The notes under the pieces are model-generated. The model did no database searches. It was given only the letters and a program-made list of their open reading frames with translations, and was not told the DNA's origin. This document shows positions 1-10,729 of a stretch of 22,212 nucleotides of DNA, piece by piece (the stretch's first letter is position 1; the number at the start of each line of letters is the position of its first letter). The DNA comes from Pseudomonadota bacterium (GTDB lineage: Bacteria > Pseudomonadota > Gammaproteobacteria > Steroidobacterales > Steroidobacteraceae): positions 1-22,212 of the forward strand of contig JAEYXD010000118.1 in the NCBI GenBank assembly GCA_023428645.1, given 5' to 3'. A program made the translations under genes and the position numbers.

Positions 1-417
1 CTGCAGCACATGGGCGCGACAGTCTTCGCTCACACCGCCGCTACAGTAGCGGTACTCGCAATCGGCCAACGACCCGGCGTCGCAGGCCCGTTCGGCCGCC
101 CGCTCTTTCTCGCGCAGGCGATTCGGCCCGCCGCCGCGCGTCCACGTATCGCATGCCTTCATATCGCCCGCGTTGCATTGGGTCAGCAAGGAGTCGAGCT
201 CGTCAGCGCTTTTCGGCTCGACCGCTGGTCGGGGCGTCCTGGGAGGCGGCTTTTTCGTCGTCGTGACGTTCGGCACGACCCTGGCGTCCGGACCGCATTT
301 CTCGTCCGAAAAGATGCGCGTCCCGTCCTTGCCCGTGCACGTGTAGATCTGCGCCTGCGCAGACGCACCGAAGTGCACTATGCCAAGCACGATCAACGAC
401 CACCGCACTATCCCCAT
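1..417 (-). CDS. Secreted Cys-rich DUF4124-like protein (3' end cut by window edge)
   Basis: The frame starts at an ATG on the minus strand (415-417) and stays open to base 1, giving 139 visible residues without a stop, so the gene continues outside the window. The N-terminus is a clear signal peptide: basic start, hydrophobic core, and an ASAQA-type cleavage site near residue 22. Next comes a short region with Cys27 and Cys41 (IYTC-x-GKDG-x3-FSDEKC), which resembles DUF4124 proteins, known from many beta- and gammaproteobacteria and of unknown function. After a Pro/Thr/Lys-rich linker (about 50-70) the visible C-terminal part has paired cysteines in C-x2-G-[DS]-x3-C units (Cys81/Cys89, Cys112/Cys120) plus Cys125 and Cys133, somewhat like the disulfide-linked repeats of Cys-rich Sel1 proteins. 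Likely periplasmic. Divergent from the permease. Family call by resemblance only; function unknown. Confidence 0.72.
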   Translation of the reverse strand, partial: MGIVRWSLIVLGIVHFGASAQAQIYTCTGKDGTRIFSDEKCGPDARVVPNVTTTKKPPPRTPRPAVEPKSADELDSLLTQCNAGDMKACDTWTRGGGPNRLREKERAAERACDAGSLADCEYRYCSGGVSEDCRAHVLQ

Positions 418-573
418 CCAGCCCCCCGCCCGTTCGCCCCGCGGCGTAGATGCCACAGGCCGCGTGGCTCGGCAAGAGGCGCAGGCGTGCGATACTCGCT
501 GCAACGAGGCAGCACGATCGACTGCTCCACGCCTGAACCCGTCCTCGAGGCCACCTTACTCAAGGCTCACTCC

Positions 574-1992
574 ATGACGTTCTGGAATCGCCGCAAGACG
601 CTCGAATCGGTCGCGAAGCGCCACACGCACAGTGCGCTGAAACCCACGTTGAGCTGGCCGCACCTGATCGGGCTGGGCGTCGGTGCGATCGTCGGTACCG
701 GCATCTACACCTTGACCGGCGTCGGCGCGGGCCTGGCCGGACCAGGTGTGATTCTCTCGTTCGTCATGGCAGGCATCGTATGCGCATGCGCGGCGCTCGC
801 CTACACCGAAATGGCGACCATGATGCCGATGGCCGGCAGTGCGTATACCTATGCATACGTCGCACTCGGCGAGCTCCTCGCCTGGATCGTCGGCTGGACC
901 CTGATCCTCGAATACACCGTCGTATGCAGCGCGGTCGCGGTCGGCTGGTCCGGCTACGCCGTCGGTGTCATGCAGTCGGCCGGCTGGAACATTCCCGACG
1001 CCCTGCTCGCCGGCCCCTCGGCGGGCGGTCTCATCAATCTTCCCGCGGTCGCGATCTCGCTCGCGGTCGCGGCGTTGCTCGCCGTCGGCACGCGCGAAAG
1101 CGCGACCGTGAATCTGATCCTCGTGTTCGTGAAGCTGATTGCGCTGACCGCGTTCATCGCGCTTGCGCTGCCGGCCTTCTCGAGCGAGAACTTCCAGCCG
1201 TTCGCGCCCTACGGCTTCGGCGCGGCCGAGGTGGACGGCGTGAAGCGCGGTATCGCCGCCGCGGCAGCCGTCATTTTCTTTGCGTTCTACGGCTTCGATG
1301 CCGTGTCGACGGCGGCGGAGGAAGCGCACAACCCGAGCCGCGATCTCAAGATCGGCATCGTCGGCTCGATGGTCCTGTGCACGCTGCTCTATATGGCCGT
1401 CGCGGCCGCTGCCATCGGCGGCGCCGATTATCGCGCGCTCGCGAACAGCGCCGAGCCGCTCGCGATGGTGTTACGCAATCTCGAGCATCCGGTGGCAGCG
1501 ACCTTGATCGCGGGCGCCGCCGTCATCGCGCTGCCGACGGTCATCATGGCCTTCATGTACGGGCAGTCGCGCGTGTTCTTCGTGATGGCGCGCGATGGCC
1601 TGCTGCCCCAGCGTCTGGCTGCCGTGCACACGCGCTTCGGCACTCCCGTCGCGATGACGCTGATCACGGGTGTGTTCGTCGCCGCGATCGCCGCCTTCCT
1701 GCCGCTGCAACAGATCGCCGAGCTTGCGAACGCGGGTACGCTCGTCGCGTTCATCGCAGTCGCCGTCTGCATGCTGAAGCTGCGCGTCGAGGCCCCGGAT
1801 CATCCGCGCTTGTTCCGCGTGCCGTGGCCGTGGCTCGTCGGCGTTCTCGGCATCGTCGGCTGCGTCTACCTGTTCGTGAGCCTGCCGTTCGCGACGATCT
1901 GGCGCTTCTTCGTCTGGAATGCCATCGGCCTGCTCGTGTATTTCATGTATGCGCGACATCGCAGCGCCCTCGGCGCGCCGGTTCGCGCGTGA
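574..1992 (+). CDS. APC-family amino acid permease
   Basis: A 472-residue integral inner-membrane protein with about 12 hydrophobic segments, the usual length for short cationic-amino-acid-transporter-like (CAT/YfnA-type) members of the APC superfamily. The hallmark first helix is broken by GVGAIVGTGI (residues 35-44), the substrate-binding loop of APC transporters. ALAYTEMATMMPMAGSAYTY (75-94) and the FYGFDAVSTAAEE-NPSRDL stretch match the helix 2-3 and helix 6-7 consensus. Expected role is proton-coupled uptake or exchange of amino acids; the substrate cannot be read from sequence. The frame is open back to base 10, but the first 188 codons would lie opposite the minus-strand secreted-protein gene and look nothing like a permease. 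The ATG at 574 gives the normal cytoplasmic start (MTFWNRRKT), though its ribosome site is weak. The next gene converges on its 3' end. Confidence 0.93.
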   Translation: MTFWNRRKTLESVAKRHTHSALKPTLSWPHLIGLGVGAIVGTGIYTLTGVGAGLAGPGVILSFVMAGIVCACAALAYTEMATMMPMAGSAYTYAYVALGELLAWIVGWTLILEYTVVCSAVAVGWSGYAVGVMQSAGWNIPDALLAGPSAGGLINLPAVAISLAVAALLAVGTRESATVNLILVFVKLIALTAFIALALPAFSSENFQPFAPYGFGAAEVDGVKRGIAAAAAVIFFAFYGFDAVSTAAEEAHNPSRDLKIGIVGSMVLCTLLYMAVAAAAIGGADYRALANSAEPLAMVLRNLEHPVAATLIAGAAVIALPTVIMAFMYGQSRVFFVMARDGLLPQRLAAVHTRFGTPVAMTLITGVFVAAIAAFLPLQQIAELANAGTLVAFIAVAVCMLKLRVEAPDHPRLFRVPWPWLVGVLGIVGCVYLFVSLPFATIWRFFVWNAIGLLVYFMYARHRSALGAPVRA

Positions 1993-2107
1993 ACGTCGCC
2001 ACGCTCGCCACCGCCCGTCGGCGGACACCGATCATCTGATCGCCACGCTGAAGGATTTCGTCGAGCACCCACTGCGTAGCTACTGACGCGCGGGCGCTTG
2101 GCTTGAC

Positions 2108-2130
2108 GCGGCCGCGGCTCACGCGGCCGC
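2108..2130. repeat. 9-bp perfect stem-loop between convergent genes
   Basis: GCGGCCGCG (2108-2116) and CGCGGCCGC (2122-2130) form a perfect 9-bp stem around a 5-nt loop. It lies between the permease and the converging kinase gene, and the kinase's TGA stop (2119-2121) falls mostly in the loop. There is no T-tract on either side, so it is not a standard intrinsic terminator. It could aid termination or protect the 3' end of the mRNA. The rest of 1993-2118 shows nothing recognisable. Confidence 0.4.
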
Positions 2131-3642
2131 GCGATCCGTCTTCCCCGCGAGCGCCAGGCAGAAATGCACGGTCGTGCCGATGCCGACGGTGCTTTCGATC
2201 CAGATCTTCGTGCCGTGCGCTTCGATGATGCGCTTCGTGATGTAGAGCCCGAGGCCCGTGCCGCTGCGCGAATCCTGGCGGCCCGACCAGTACGCGTCGA
2301 ACACATGCGGCAGGTCCTGCGGAGCGATGCCCGGCCCGGCATCCGCGACCGACACCTTCACGTGATCGCCGCTGCGCACGACGCTCACGTCGATGTGGCC
2401 GCCCTTGCTGAACTTGATCGCATTGCCGAGGATGTTCGCGAGCACTTGCAACACGCGCTCCCGGTCGCATTCGACGATGTCATCCGCCTGCTCGATGTTC
2501 GTTCGAATGGTGATGCCCTTGTCGTGCGCGAGCGGCTCGTGCACGACGACCGCCTCGCGAATCATCGTCGCGACGAGCTCGGGCCGCAGCGCAACGGCGA
2601 TCCGCCCGACGCGGATGTTCGCCATGTCCATGAGGTCGGTGATCATGCGGCTCATCAGATCGACGGTGATCTTGATGCGCTCGTAGATCATGTCGCGAAT
2701 CTCGGGTCCCAGGCTCTCCTTGCGCGTCGCCAGCATGAGCACGCCGCTGCGGATCGCCTGCAGGAAATTGCGGATGTCATGCGAGACGACCGCCAGCACA
2801 TCCTCGCGCGCCTGCACGGCCTGCTCGAGCTCGCTCTCCATGCGCTTGATCTCGCTGATGTCGGTCGCGACCGTGCACACGCCGACGAGCTGTCCGCCCG
2901 CGTCGCGCAGCGGCACCTTGTTGGACAGGAACACGCGCACGCCGCCCTGGAACTCGATGCTCTCTTCGACCTGGATCGGGCCGCCCTCGCCGATCGCGCG
3001 GGCGTCGTTCAGGCGCAGCGCCTCCGCGGTCGCCTTCGGGAACAGCTCGAAATCGGTGGCATCCGGCGGCAGCACGGGGCGGCCGAGCAGCTCGCGATAG
3101 CGGCGATTGAGCGTCACGTATCTGCCGCGCGTGTCCTTGACGTGCATCAGCGCGGCGGTCGTATCCATCATCGCGCGCAGCAGCGCCTCGTTCTCCTGAA
3201 TCAGCGCATACTGCGCGGCGAGCTGCTTTTTCTGCTGATCGAGCCGGATGAAGGTGTCGACCTTTTGCCGCAGCATGTGCGGATCGAGCGGCTTGAACAG
3301 GAAGTCGACCGCGCCGGACTCGTAGCCGCGAAACACCCGCAGCGCATCGCCGGTCCCGGCCGTCACGAAAATGATCGGGATGTACTTCGAGCGCTCGCTG
3401 CCGCGCATGAGCTCGGCCAGCTCGAAGCCGTCCATTTCCGGCATCTGCACATCGATCAGCGCGAGCGAGAACTCGTGCGTCAGGATCAGCTCGAGCGCTT
3501 CGCGGCCGGATTGCGCGATCAGGACTTCCGCATCGTCGCGGCGCAACAGCGCCTCGAGCGCGACGAGATTCTCTTCGATGTCATCGACGAGCAGCAGCTT
3601 CGACTTCGGGAGCGAAGGTGTATTGGACACGGTGTGATTCAT
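2119..3642 (-). CDS. Response regulator-PAS-histidine kinase fusion (soluble)
   Basis: 507 residues with no membrane helix, so a cytoplasmic kinase with an N-terminal receiver. The receiver spans about 14-130, with acidic pocket Asp20/Asp21, phospho-acceptor Asp64 (LIDVQMPEMDG) and Lys117 (FLFKPLD). A coiled linker leads to a PAS domain (about 150-260). The DHp helix carries His288 in SHDIRNFLQ, where the common SHDLRNPL has Pro in place of this Phe. The ATPase domain has the N-box around Asn407, G1 DAGPGI (434-439) and G2 GTGLGL (461-466). Last gene of a four-gene operon; its ATG overlaps the cheB-like stop as ATGA. Because the receiver comes first, it probably takes phosphate from another kinase, plausibly the hybrid kinase at the head of the operon, and its own kinase output is thereby tuned. 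That relay is inference. Confidence 0.92.
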   Translation of the reverse strand: MNHTVSNTPSLPKSKLLLVDDIEENLVALEALLRRDDAEVLIAQSGREALELILTHEFSLALIDVQMPEMDGFELAELMRGSERSKYIPIIFVTAGTGDALRVFRGYESGAVDFLFKPLDPHMLRQKVDTFIRLDQQKKQLAAQYALIQENEALLRAMMDTTAALMHVKDTRGRYVTLNRRYRELLGRPVLPPDATDFELFPKATAEALRLNDARAIGEGGPIQVEESIEFQGGVRVFLSNKVPLRDAGGQLVGVCTVATDISEIKRMESELEQAVQAREDVLAVVSHDIRNFLQAIRSGVLMLATRKESLGPEIRDMIYERIKITVDLMSRMITDLMDMANIRVGRIAVALRPELVATMIREAVVVHEPLAHDKGITIRTNIEQADDIVECDRERVLQVLANILGNAIKFSKGGHIDVSVVRSGDHVKVSVADAGPGIAPQDLPHVFDAYWSGRQDSRSGTGLGLYITKRIIEAHGTKIWIESTVGIGTTVHFCLALAGKTDRAAA

Positions 3643-4268
3643 GGGCCTGGCGCCTGACGCGCCCGTGTTTCGAGAGTGGCCAGCAGCGACGCTATCGCGG
3701 TCGGAGCGAGTACATGATCAGGGCGGAACAGATCGAGGGCGGACTGCGGCATCACGGCGGCCTCGCAAGTGTCGAGGCTCTGCACGATCGTCAGGCCGCC
3801 GCGCTCGTGGATCGTCTGCAAGCCGACCGCCCCATCGGCGCTCGCGCCCGTGAGCAGGATCCCGAGCAACGCGGGTCCGTAGGCCTCGCTGGCGCTCTCG
3901 AACAGCACATCGATGGAAGGACGCGAGTAATGGACCGGCTCGTCGATCGACACAGCCGCACGATGATCCGCTTCGATCAACAAGTGATAGCCGGGCGATG
4001 CGAAATAGATGTGGCCACCCTGCAGCGGCTCCTTGTCATCGGCCTGCGACATGGGCAGCGTGCTCGCGAACTGCAACGACTGGTGCAGAAGCGAATGCGA
4101 CCACTCGGGCAGATGCACGACGACGACCACGGGAATCGGCAGCTGCGCCGGCAATGCACCCAGCACGACACGCAGCACGTCCAGCACGCCGGCCGAGCCG
4201 CCGATCACGATCGCCTCCAGCGCGCGACCGTTCAGCCAAGCGAGTGGTGCGGACGCGGCGCTCATCAT
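3639..4268 (-). CDS. cheB: CheB-type methylesterase domain protein lacking a receiver
   Basis: 209 residues that are essentially only the C-terminal catalytic domain of CheB, the enzyme that removes methyl groups from (and deamidates) chemoreceptor glutamates. The Ser-His-Asp triad is visible: Ser25 in IGGSAG (usual IGASTGG), His52 in VVVHLP (usual VQHMP) and Asp145 in LLTGASADGA (usual LLTGMGxDGA). The receiver domain that normally regulates CheB is absent, so control must come from a partner. The reading frame is open upstream to 5183, but the ATG at 4266-4268 overlaps the cheR stop as ATGA and starts directly before the esterase fold. It ends in a 4-nt overlap with the next kinase. No chemoreceptor, CheA or CheW lies in the window, so the target may be a signalling protein outside classical chemotaxis. 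Confidence 0.9.
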   Translation of the reverse strand: MMSAASAPLAWLNGRALEAIVIGGSAGVLDVLRVVLGALPAQLPIPVVVVVHLPEWSHSLLHQSLQFASTLPMSQADDKEPLQGGHIYFASPGYHLLIEADHRAAVSIDEPVHYSRPSIDVLFESASEAYGPALLGILLTGASADGAVGLQTIHERGGLTIVQSLDTCEAAVMPQSALDLFRPDHVLAPTAIASLLATLETRARQAPGP

Positions 4269-5082
4269 TGCACCTTGCGAAACAGCCGCTCGGGCCCGCG
4301 AAATTCCTCGAACGCGGCCGCGTGCGCGGAAAAACGGACGGCCTCCTTCGTGCCGAGGCACAGGAAGCCGCGATGACACAGCGATTCCTTGAAGAGGCCC
4401 ATCGCCCGATCCTGCAATTCGCGATCGAAGTAGATGAGCACGTTGCGGCACGAGATCAGCTGCACTTCCGAGAAGGCGCTGTCCGTCGCGAGACTGTGAT
4501 CGGCGAACGTGATGCGCTCGCGCAGGTACGGCGCCATCACCGCGTTGTCGTGCGCCGCGTGATAGTAGTCCGACAACGAGCCGCGCCCGCCCGACTCGCG
4601 ATGGTTCAACGTGAATTGCTTCACGCGCTCGAGCGGATAAATGCCGCTGCGCGCGCGGTTCAGACTCTCGTCGTTGATGTCGGTGGCGTAGATGAGCGTG
4701 CGGTCGAGCAAGCCCTCTTCCGCGAGCATGATCGCGTACGAGTACGCCTCCTCGCCCGTGCTGCAGCCGGCGACCCAGATCTTCAGCGACGGATACGTCG
4801 CGAGCACGGGCAACACGTCGCGCCGTAGCGCGAGGTACACCTCGGGATCGCGAAACAGATCGCTGACCTGCACCGTGAGGAACTCGAGCAGATGCGGAAA
4901 GGCGCGCGGGTCGTGCAGGATCTTCTCCTGCAGCGCCGAGATCGTCGCGCAACCCATCCGGCTGAGCGCCTGCGACAAACGCCGCTTGAGCGACGCGCTC
5001 GCGTAGCTGCGAAAGTCGTAGTGATAGCGGCTGTAGATCGCGTCGAGCAGCAGCCGCATCTCGATCGCATCGACATCCGGCT

Positions 5083-5086
<4 letters not shown>
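4265..5086 (-). CDS. cheR: CheR-type protein-glutamate methyltransferase
   Basis: 273 residues, the normal CheR length. Expected reaction: transfer of methyl from S-adenosylmethionine to glutamate side chains of a receptor. An all-helical N-domain (1-75) with a basic patch (SLKRRLSQAL) is followed by VSDLFRDPEVY (74-84), the counterpart of the TSFFRDP motif. The SAM-binding loop is WVAGCSTGEEAYS (104-116), the acidic ribose-binding residue is Asp136 in ATDIN, and SCRNVLIYF (212-220) is the conserved late motif. The start codon is GTG at 5084-5086, overlapping the upstream kinase stop as GTGA. Paired with the receiver-less CheB in the same overlapping transcript, it probably sets an adaptation-like methylation mark on a sensor. 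The substrate is not visible here. Confidence 0.93.
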
Positions 5087-8211
<3,125 letters not shown>

Positions 8212-8261
8212 GGACGGTCGCTATGGCCCCTTCGCCCCCGCACCGGGCCGGTGGTGTTGTT

Positions 8262-8302
8262 CGAAGTATCTTCGGCGCGACGCATAACCCGCGAAGCGTC
8301 GC
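8262..8302. promoter_or_regulatory. Divergent intergenic region with two small inverted repeats
   Basis: The 155-bp gap between the divergent hybrid-kinase operon and acpH holds CGAAG-TAT-CTTCG (8262-8274) and GCGACGC (8277-8283) paired with GCGTCGC (8296-8302), the latter followed by TTTGTT. They sit where promoters and operators for both directions should lie. No convincing -35/-10 pair was found. Operator or short hairpin; low confidence. Confidence 0.25.
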
Positions 8303-8356
8303 TTTGTTCCACGCACGCGCGTAACTTCTTCATGGTCGTCGGCACGCAAACGATGC

Positions 8357-8360
8357 GAGG
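8357..8360 (+). promoter_or_regulatory. Shine-Dalgarno deciding the acpH TTG start
   Basis: GAGG lies 6 nt before TTG 8367-8369. No in-frame ATG lies nearby, and the residues after the TTG (NWLAH) match the conserved N-terminus of the family, so this site supports the rare start codon. Confidence 0.6.
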
Positions 8361-8366
8361 TATCGA

Positions 8367-8963
8367 TTGAATTGGCTGGCTCATGTGTTTCTGTCGGAAC
8401 CGACGGTGGAGTTTCGATTGGGCAATCTGCTGGCAGACCTGGTCCGCGGCGATGACCGGGCGGGCCTGCCGCCGGATTTTCAACGAGGCGCGGCCCGGCA
8501 CAAAGCGATCGATGCGTTCACGGATTCGCATCCGGTCGTCCGCCGCAGCCGCGCGCGCATCGAGGCGCGCTACCGCCGGTTCAGCGGGGTCCTCATCGAC
8601 ATCTTCTACGACTACTGCCTCGCCCAGCAGTGGGCAACCTTTGCCGCCGAACCTCTGGCGACGTTCACGTCGCGGTTCTATGCCGAAGTCGCGGCGTCAC
8701 CGCCCCTGCCGCTGCCCGAGGCGGCCCGAGCGACACTCGAGCGCATCGTCCGCCACGACCTGCTCGGTCAGTACGCCCGGATCGAAGGTGTCGAAAACTC
8801 GTTGCGGCGGGTGTCCACGTATCTGTCTCGGCGTTGGGGCCGCGATTTCCAACTCGAACTCAGTGTTCGCGACCTCTCGCTCCATGAGGCCGCGTTCGCC
8901 GCCGACTTCGCCCAATTCTTTCCGGAGCTGCAGCGCCACGTAACGACAAATCCCGTGCGATGA
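8367..8963 (+). CDS. acpH: ACP phosphodiesterase (AcpH family)
   Basis: 198 residues, close to the roughly 190 of E. coli AcpH. The enzyme hydrolyses the 4'-phosphopantetheine arm from holo-acyl carrier protein, returning it to the apo form; it is cytoplasmic and metal-dependent. The family signature is clear: start MNWLAHVFLSEP, then GNLLADLVRGD (19-29), the GAARHKAIDAFTDSHPVV block and FSGVLIDIFYDYCLA (HD-like metal-binding region), then a C-terminal helical part ending near FFPEL. Translation begins at TTG with GAGG 6 nt upstream; the fit to the family N-terminus makes this start likely. Followed after 27 bp by the amidohydrolase gene in the same direction. No functional link between the two is obvious. 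Confidence 0.9.
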   Translation: MNWLAHVFLSEPTVEFRLGNLLADLVRGDDRAGLPPDFQRGAARHKAIDAFTDSHPVVRRSRARIEARYRRFSGVLIDIFYDYCLAQQWATFAAEPLATFTSRFYAEVAASPPLPLPEAARATLERIVRHDLLGQYARIEGVENSLRRVSTYLSRRWGRDFQLELSVRDLSLHEAAFAADFAQFFPELQRHVTTNPVR

Positions 8964-8990
8964 TGCGCGGAATTACCGACGGAGACTTGC

Positions 8991-10661
8991 ATGATCAGCC
9001 GGATTTGGTGGATCGCCCTCGTCGCACTCCTCGCCGCCTGCTCGAAGACCAACGCTCCGACCGAGACGACGCAGGCCATCGATCTCACCGTCACGAACGC
9101 GAAAATCTGGACCGGCGATCCCGCGCGGCCCTGGGCCGAGGCGCTCGCGGTCGCGGCCGGCAAGATCGTCGCGGTCGGAACGAATGCCGAGATCGGCGCC
9201 GCCGGTGCGCCGCAGCGCACCATCGACGCGCGCGGCCGTCTGGTCCTGCCCGGGTTCATCGACTCTCACCTGCATTTCATCGACGCGGGCCGGCAGCTCG
9301 ATTCCGTGCAGCTCCGGGACGTCCGTTCCCGCGAAGAGATGGCCACGCGCATCGCCGATTTCGCGCAAACCCTCCCCGCAGGCGCCTGGATCACCGGCGG
9401 GAATTGGGACAGCTCGAACTGGGGCGGCGAATTCCCGACCCGCGAGTGGATCGATGCGGTCACCGGCGATCGTCCCGTCTGGCTGTTGCGCGTCGATGGG
9501 CACATGGGCCTGGCGAATACGGCCGCCCTGAAAGCGGCGGGCGTCGACCGCGCCACGCAGGACATTCCGGGTGGCGAGATCTTGCGTGACCGGGCCGGCG
9601 AGCCGACCGGGGCGCTGAAGGACAACGCGATGGAGCTCATCGAGCGCGTCGTGCCCGCGCCGACGCCCGAACTGCGCGATCGCGCGCTCAAGGCGGCGAT
9701 GGCGTACGTCAACGCGCAAGGCGTCACGTCCGTTCACAACATGGGCTCCTGGGACGACTTGAGCACGTTCAAGAGCGCCGCGCGGGCGGGAACGCTGAGC
9801 GTACGTTTCTACGCCGTCGTGCCGCTCGCGGACTGGGAGCGGCTCCGCGACGAGATCCAGGGCGGCTTGGCATCGGACGAATGGGTTCGCGTCGGCGGCC
9901 TGAAAGGCTTCGTCGACGGCTCGCTCGGCTCGCGGACGGCGGCCTTCATCGAGCCGTTCGAAGGCACGCCGCACGAGCGCGGCCTGTTCGTGACGGCGCC
10001 GGAAGACTTGTACGCACGCGTGTCCGGCGCGGACAAGGCCGGCCTGCAAGTGATGGTGCACGCAATCGGCGATCGCGCGAACCGCACGGTGCTCGACGTC
10101 TACGAGCGGGTGGCGCAAGAGAACGGCGCGCGCGATCGGCGCTTTCGCGTCGAACATGCTCAGCATCTGACACACGAGGACATCGCGCGGTTCGGCCCGC
10201 TGGACGTGATCGCGAGCATGCAGCCGTATCACGCGATCGATGACGGCCGCTGGGCCGAGCGCTACATCGGTAGGCGCATCGAGACGGCCTATGCGTTTCG
10301 CGAACTGTTGGATCACGAAGCGCGGCTCGCCTTCGGCAGCGACTGGTACGTCGCGCCGGCGACGCCGCTCGAAGGCATCTACGGCGCCGTCACACGCCGC
10401 ACGCTCGACGACAAGAACCCCAATGGCTGGGTGCCGGCGCAAAAGATTTCGGTCGAGGAAGCCATACGCGCCTATACGTCCGATGCGGCGTATGCAGGAT
10501 TCGAAGAGAGATCGAAGGGCACGCTCGGCGCGGGCCACCTCGCCGATCTCATCGTGCTCGACCGCGATGTGTTCGCGATTCCGCCGGAACAAATCAGGGA
10601 TGCTCAGGTCGATTTGACGATCGTGGGCGGTCGCGTCGTCTACGAGCGAACACCGCGTTGA
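8991..10661 (+). CDS. Amidohydrolase family 3 (YtcJ-like) lipoprotein
   Basis: 556 residues. The N-terminus is a lipoprotein signal with lipobox LAAC, lipidated Cys17 and Ser at +2, which predicts outer-membrane sorting. The rest is a metal-dependent amidohydrolase: a small beta-domain (30-88 plus the C-terminal end, with the GHLADLIVLDRD motif near 515-526) around a TIM barrel. Probable metal ligands are His93 and His95 (DSHLHF), Lys305 (LKGFVDGSLGS, candidate carboxylated lysine), His357 (VHAIGDRAN), His389 (VEHAQH) and Asp451 (GSDW). This pattern fits YtcJ/NfdA-type enzymes that cleave amide bonds; the true substrate is unknown. The start ATG has GGAG (8981-8984) upstream. Well-preserved gene with no signs of damage. 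Confidence 0.91.
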   Translation: MISRIWWIALVALLAACSKTNAPTETTQAIDLTVTNAKIWTGDPARPWAEALAVAAGKIVAVGTNAEIGAAGAPQRTIDARGRLVLPGFIDSHLHFIDAGRQLDSVQLRDVRSREEMATRIADFAQTLPAGAWITGGNWDSSNWGGEFPTREWIDAVTGDRPVWLLRVDGHMGLANTAALKAAGVDRATQDIPGGEILRDRAGEPTGALKDNAMELIERVVPAPTPELRDRALKAAMAYVNAQGVTSVHNMGSWDDLSTFKSAARAGTLSVRFYAVVPLADWERLRDEIQGGLASDEWVRVGGLKGFVDGSLGSRTAAFIEPFEGTPHERGLFVTAPEDLYARVSGADKAGLQVMVHAIGDRANRTVLDVYERVAQENGARDRRFRVEHAQHLTHEDIARFGPLDVIASMQPYHAIDDGRWAERYIGRRIETAYAFRELLDHEARLAFGSDWYVAPATPLEGIYGAVTRRTLDDKNPNGWVPAQKISVEEAIRAYTSDAAYAGFEERSKGTLGAGHLADLIVLDRDVFAIPPEQIRDAQVDLTIVGGRVVYERTPR

Positions 10662-10729
10662 GTCCGCGACTAACGAATTGCGCGAAGCCCTGACGCAGTG
10701 AAGCGCGTCCGCAGGATAAAAAACCTCAC

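Noticed and set aside
10..573. N-terminal extension of the permease by 188 codons
   Set aside because: It overlaps the opposite-strand secreted protein gene, has no membrane or signal features, and the permease family starts right after the ATG at 574.
1993..2118. Possible gene remnant between permease and kinase
   Set aside because: Short stretches translate, but none shows a start, ribosome site or recognisable motif.
2164..3657. 497-codon open frame opposite the REC-PAS kinase
   Set aside because: Low-complexity Arg/His/Asp-rich translation with no motifs; the minus-strand kinase has all its motifs in order.
8973..10592. 539-codon open frame opposite the amidohydrolase
   Set aside because: Shadow frame; the plus-strand lipoprotein has lipobox, metal ligands and a ribosome site.
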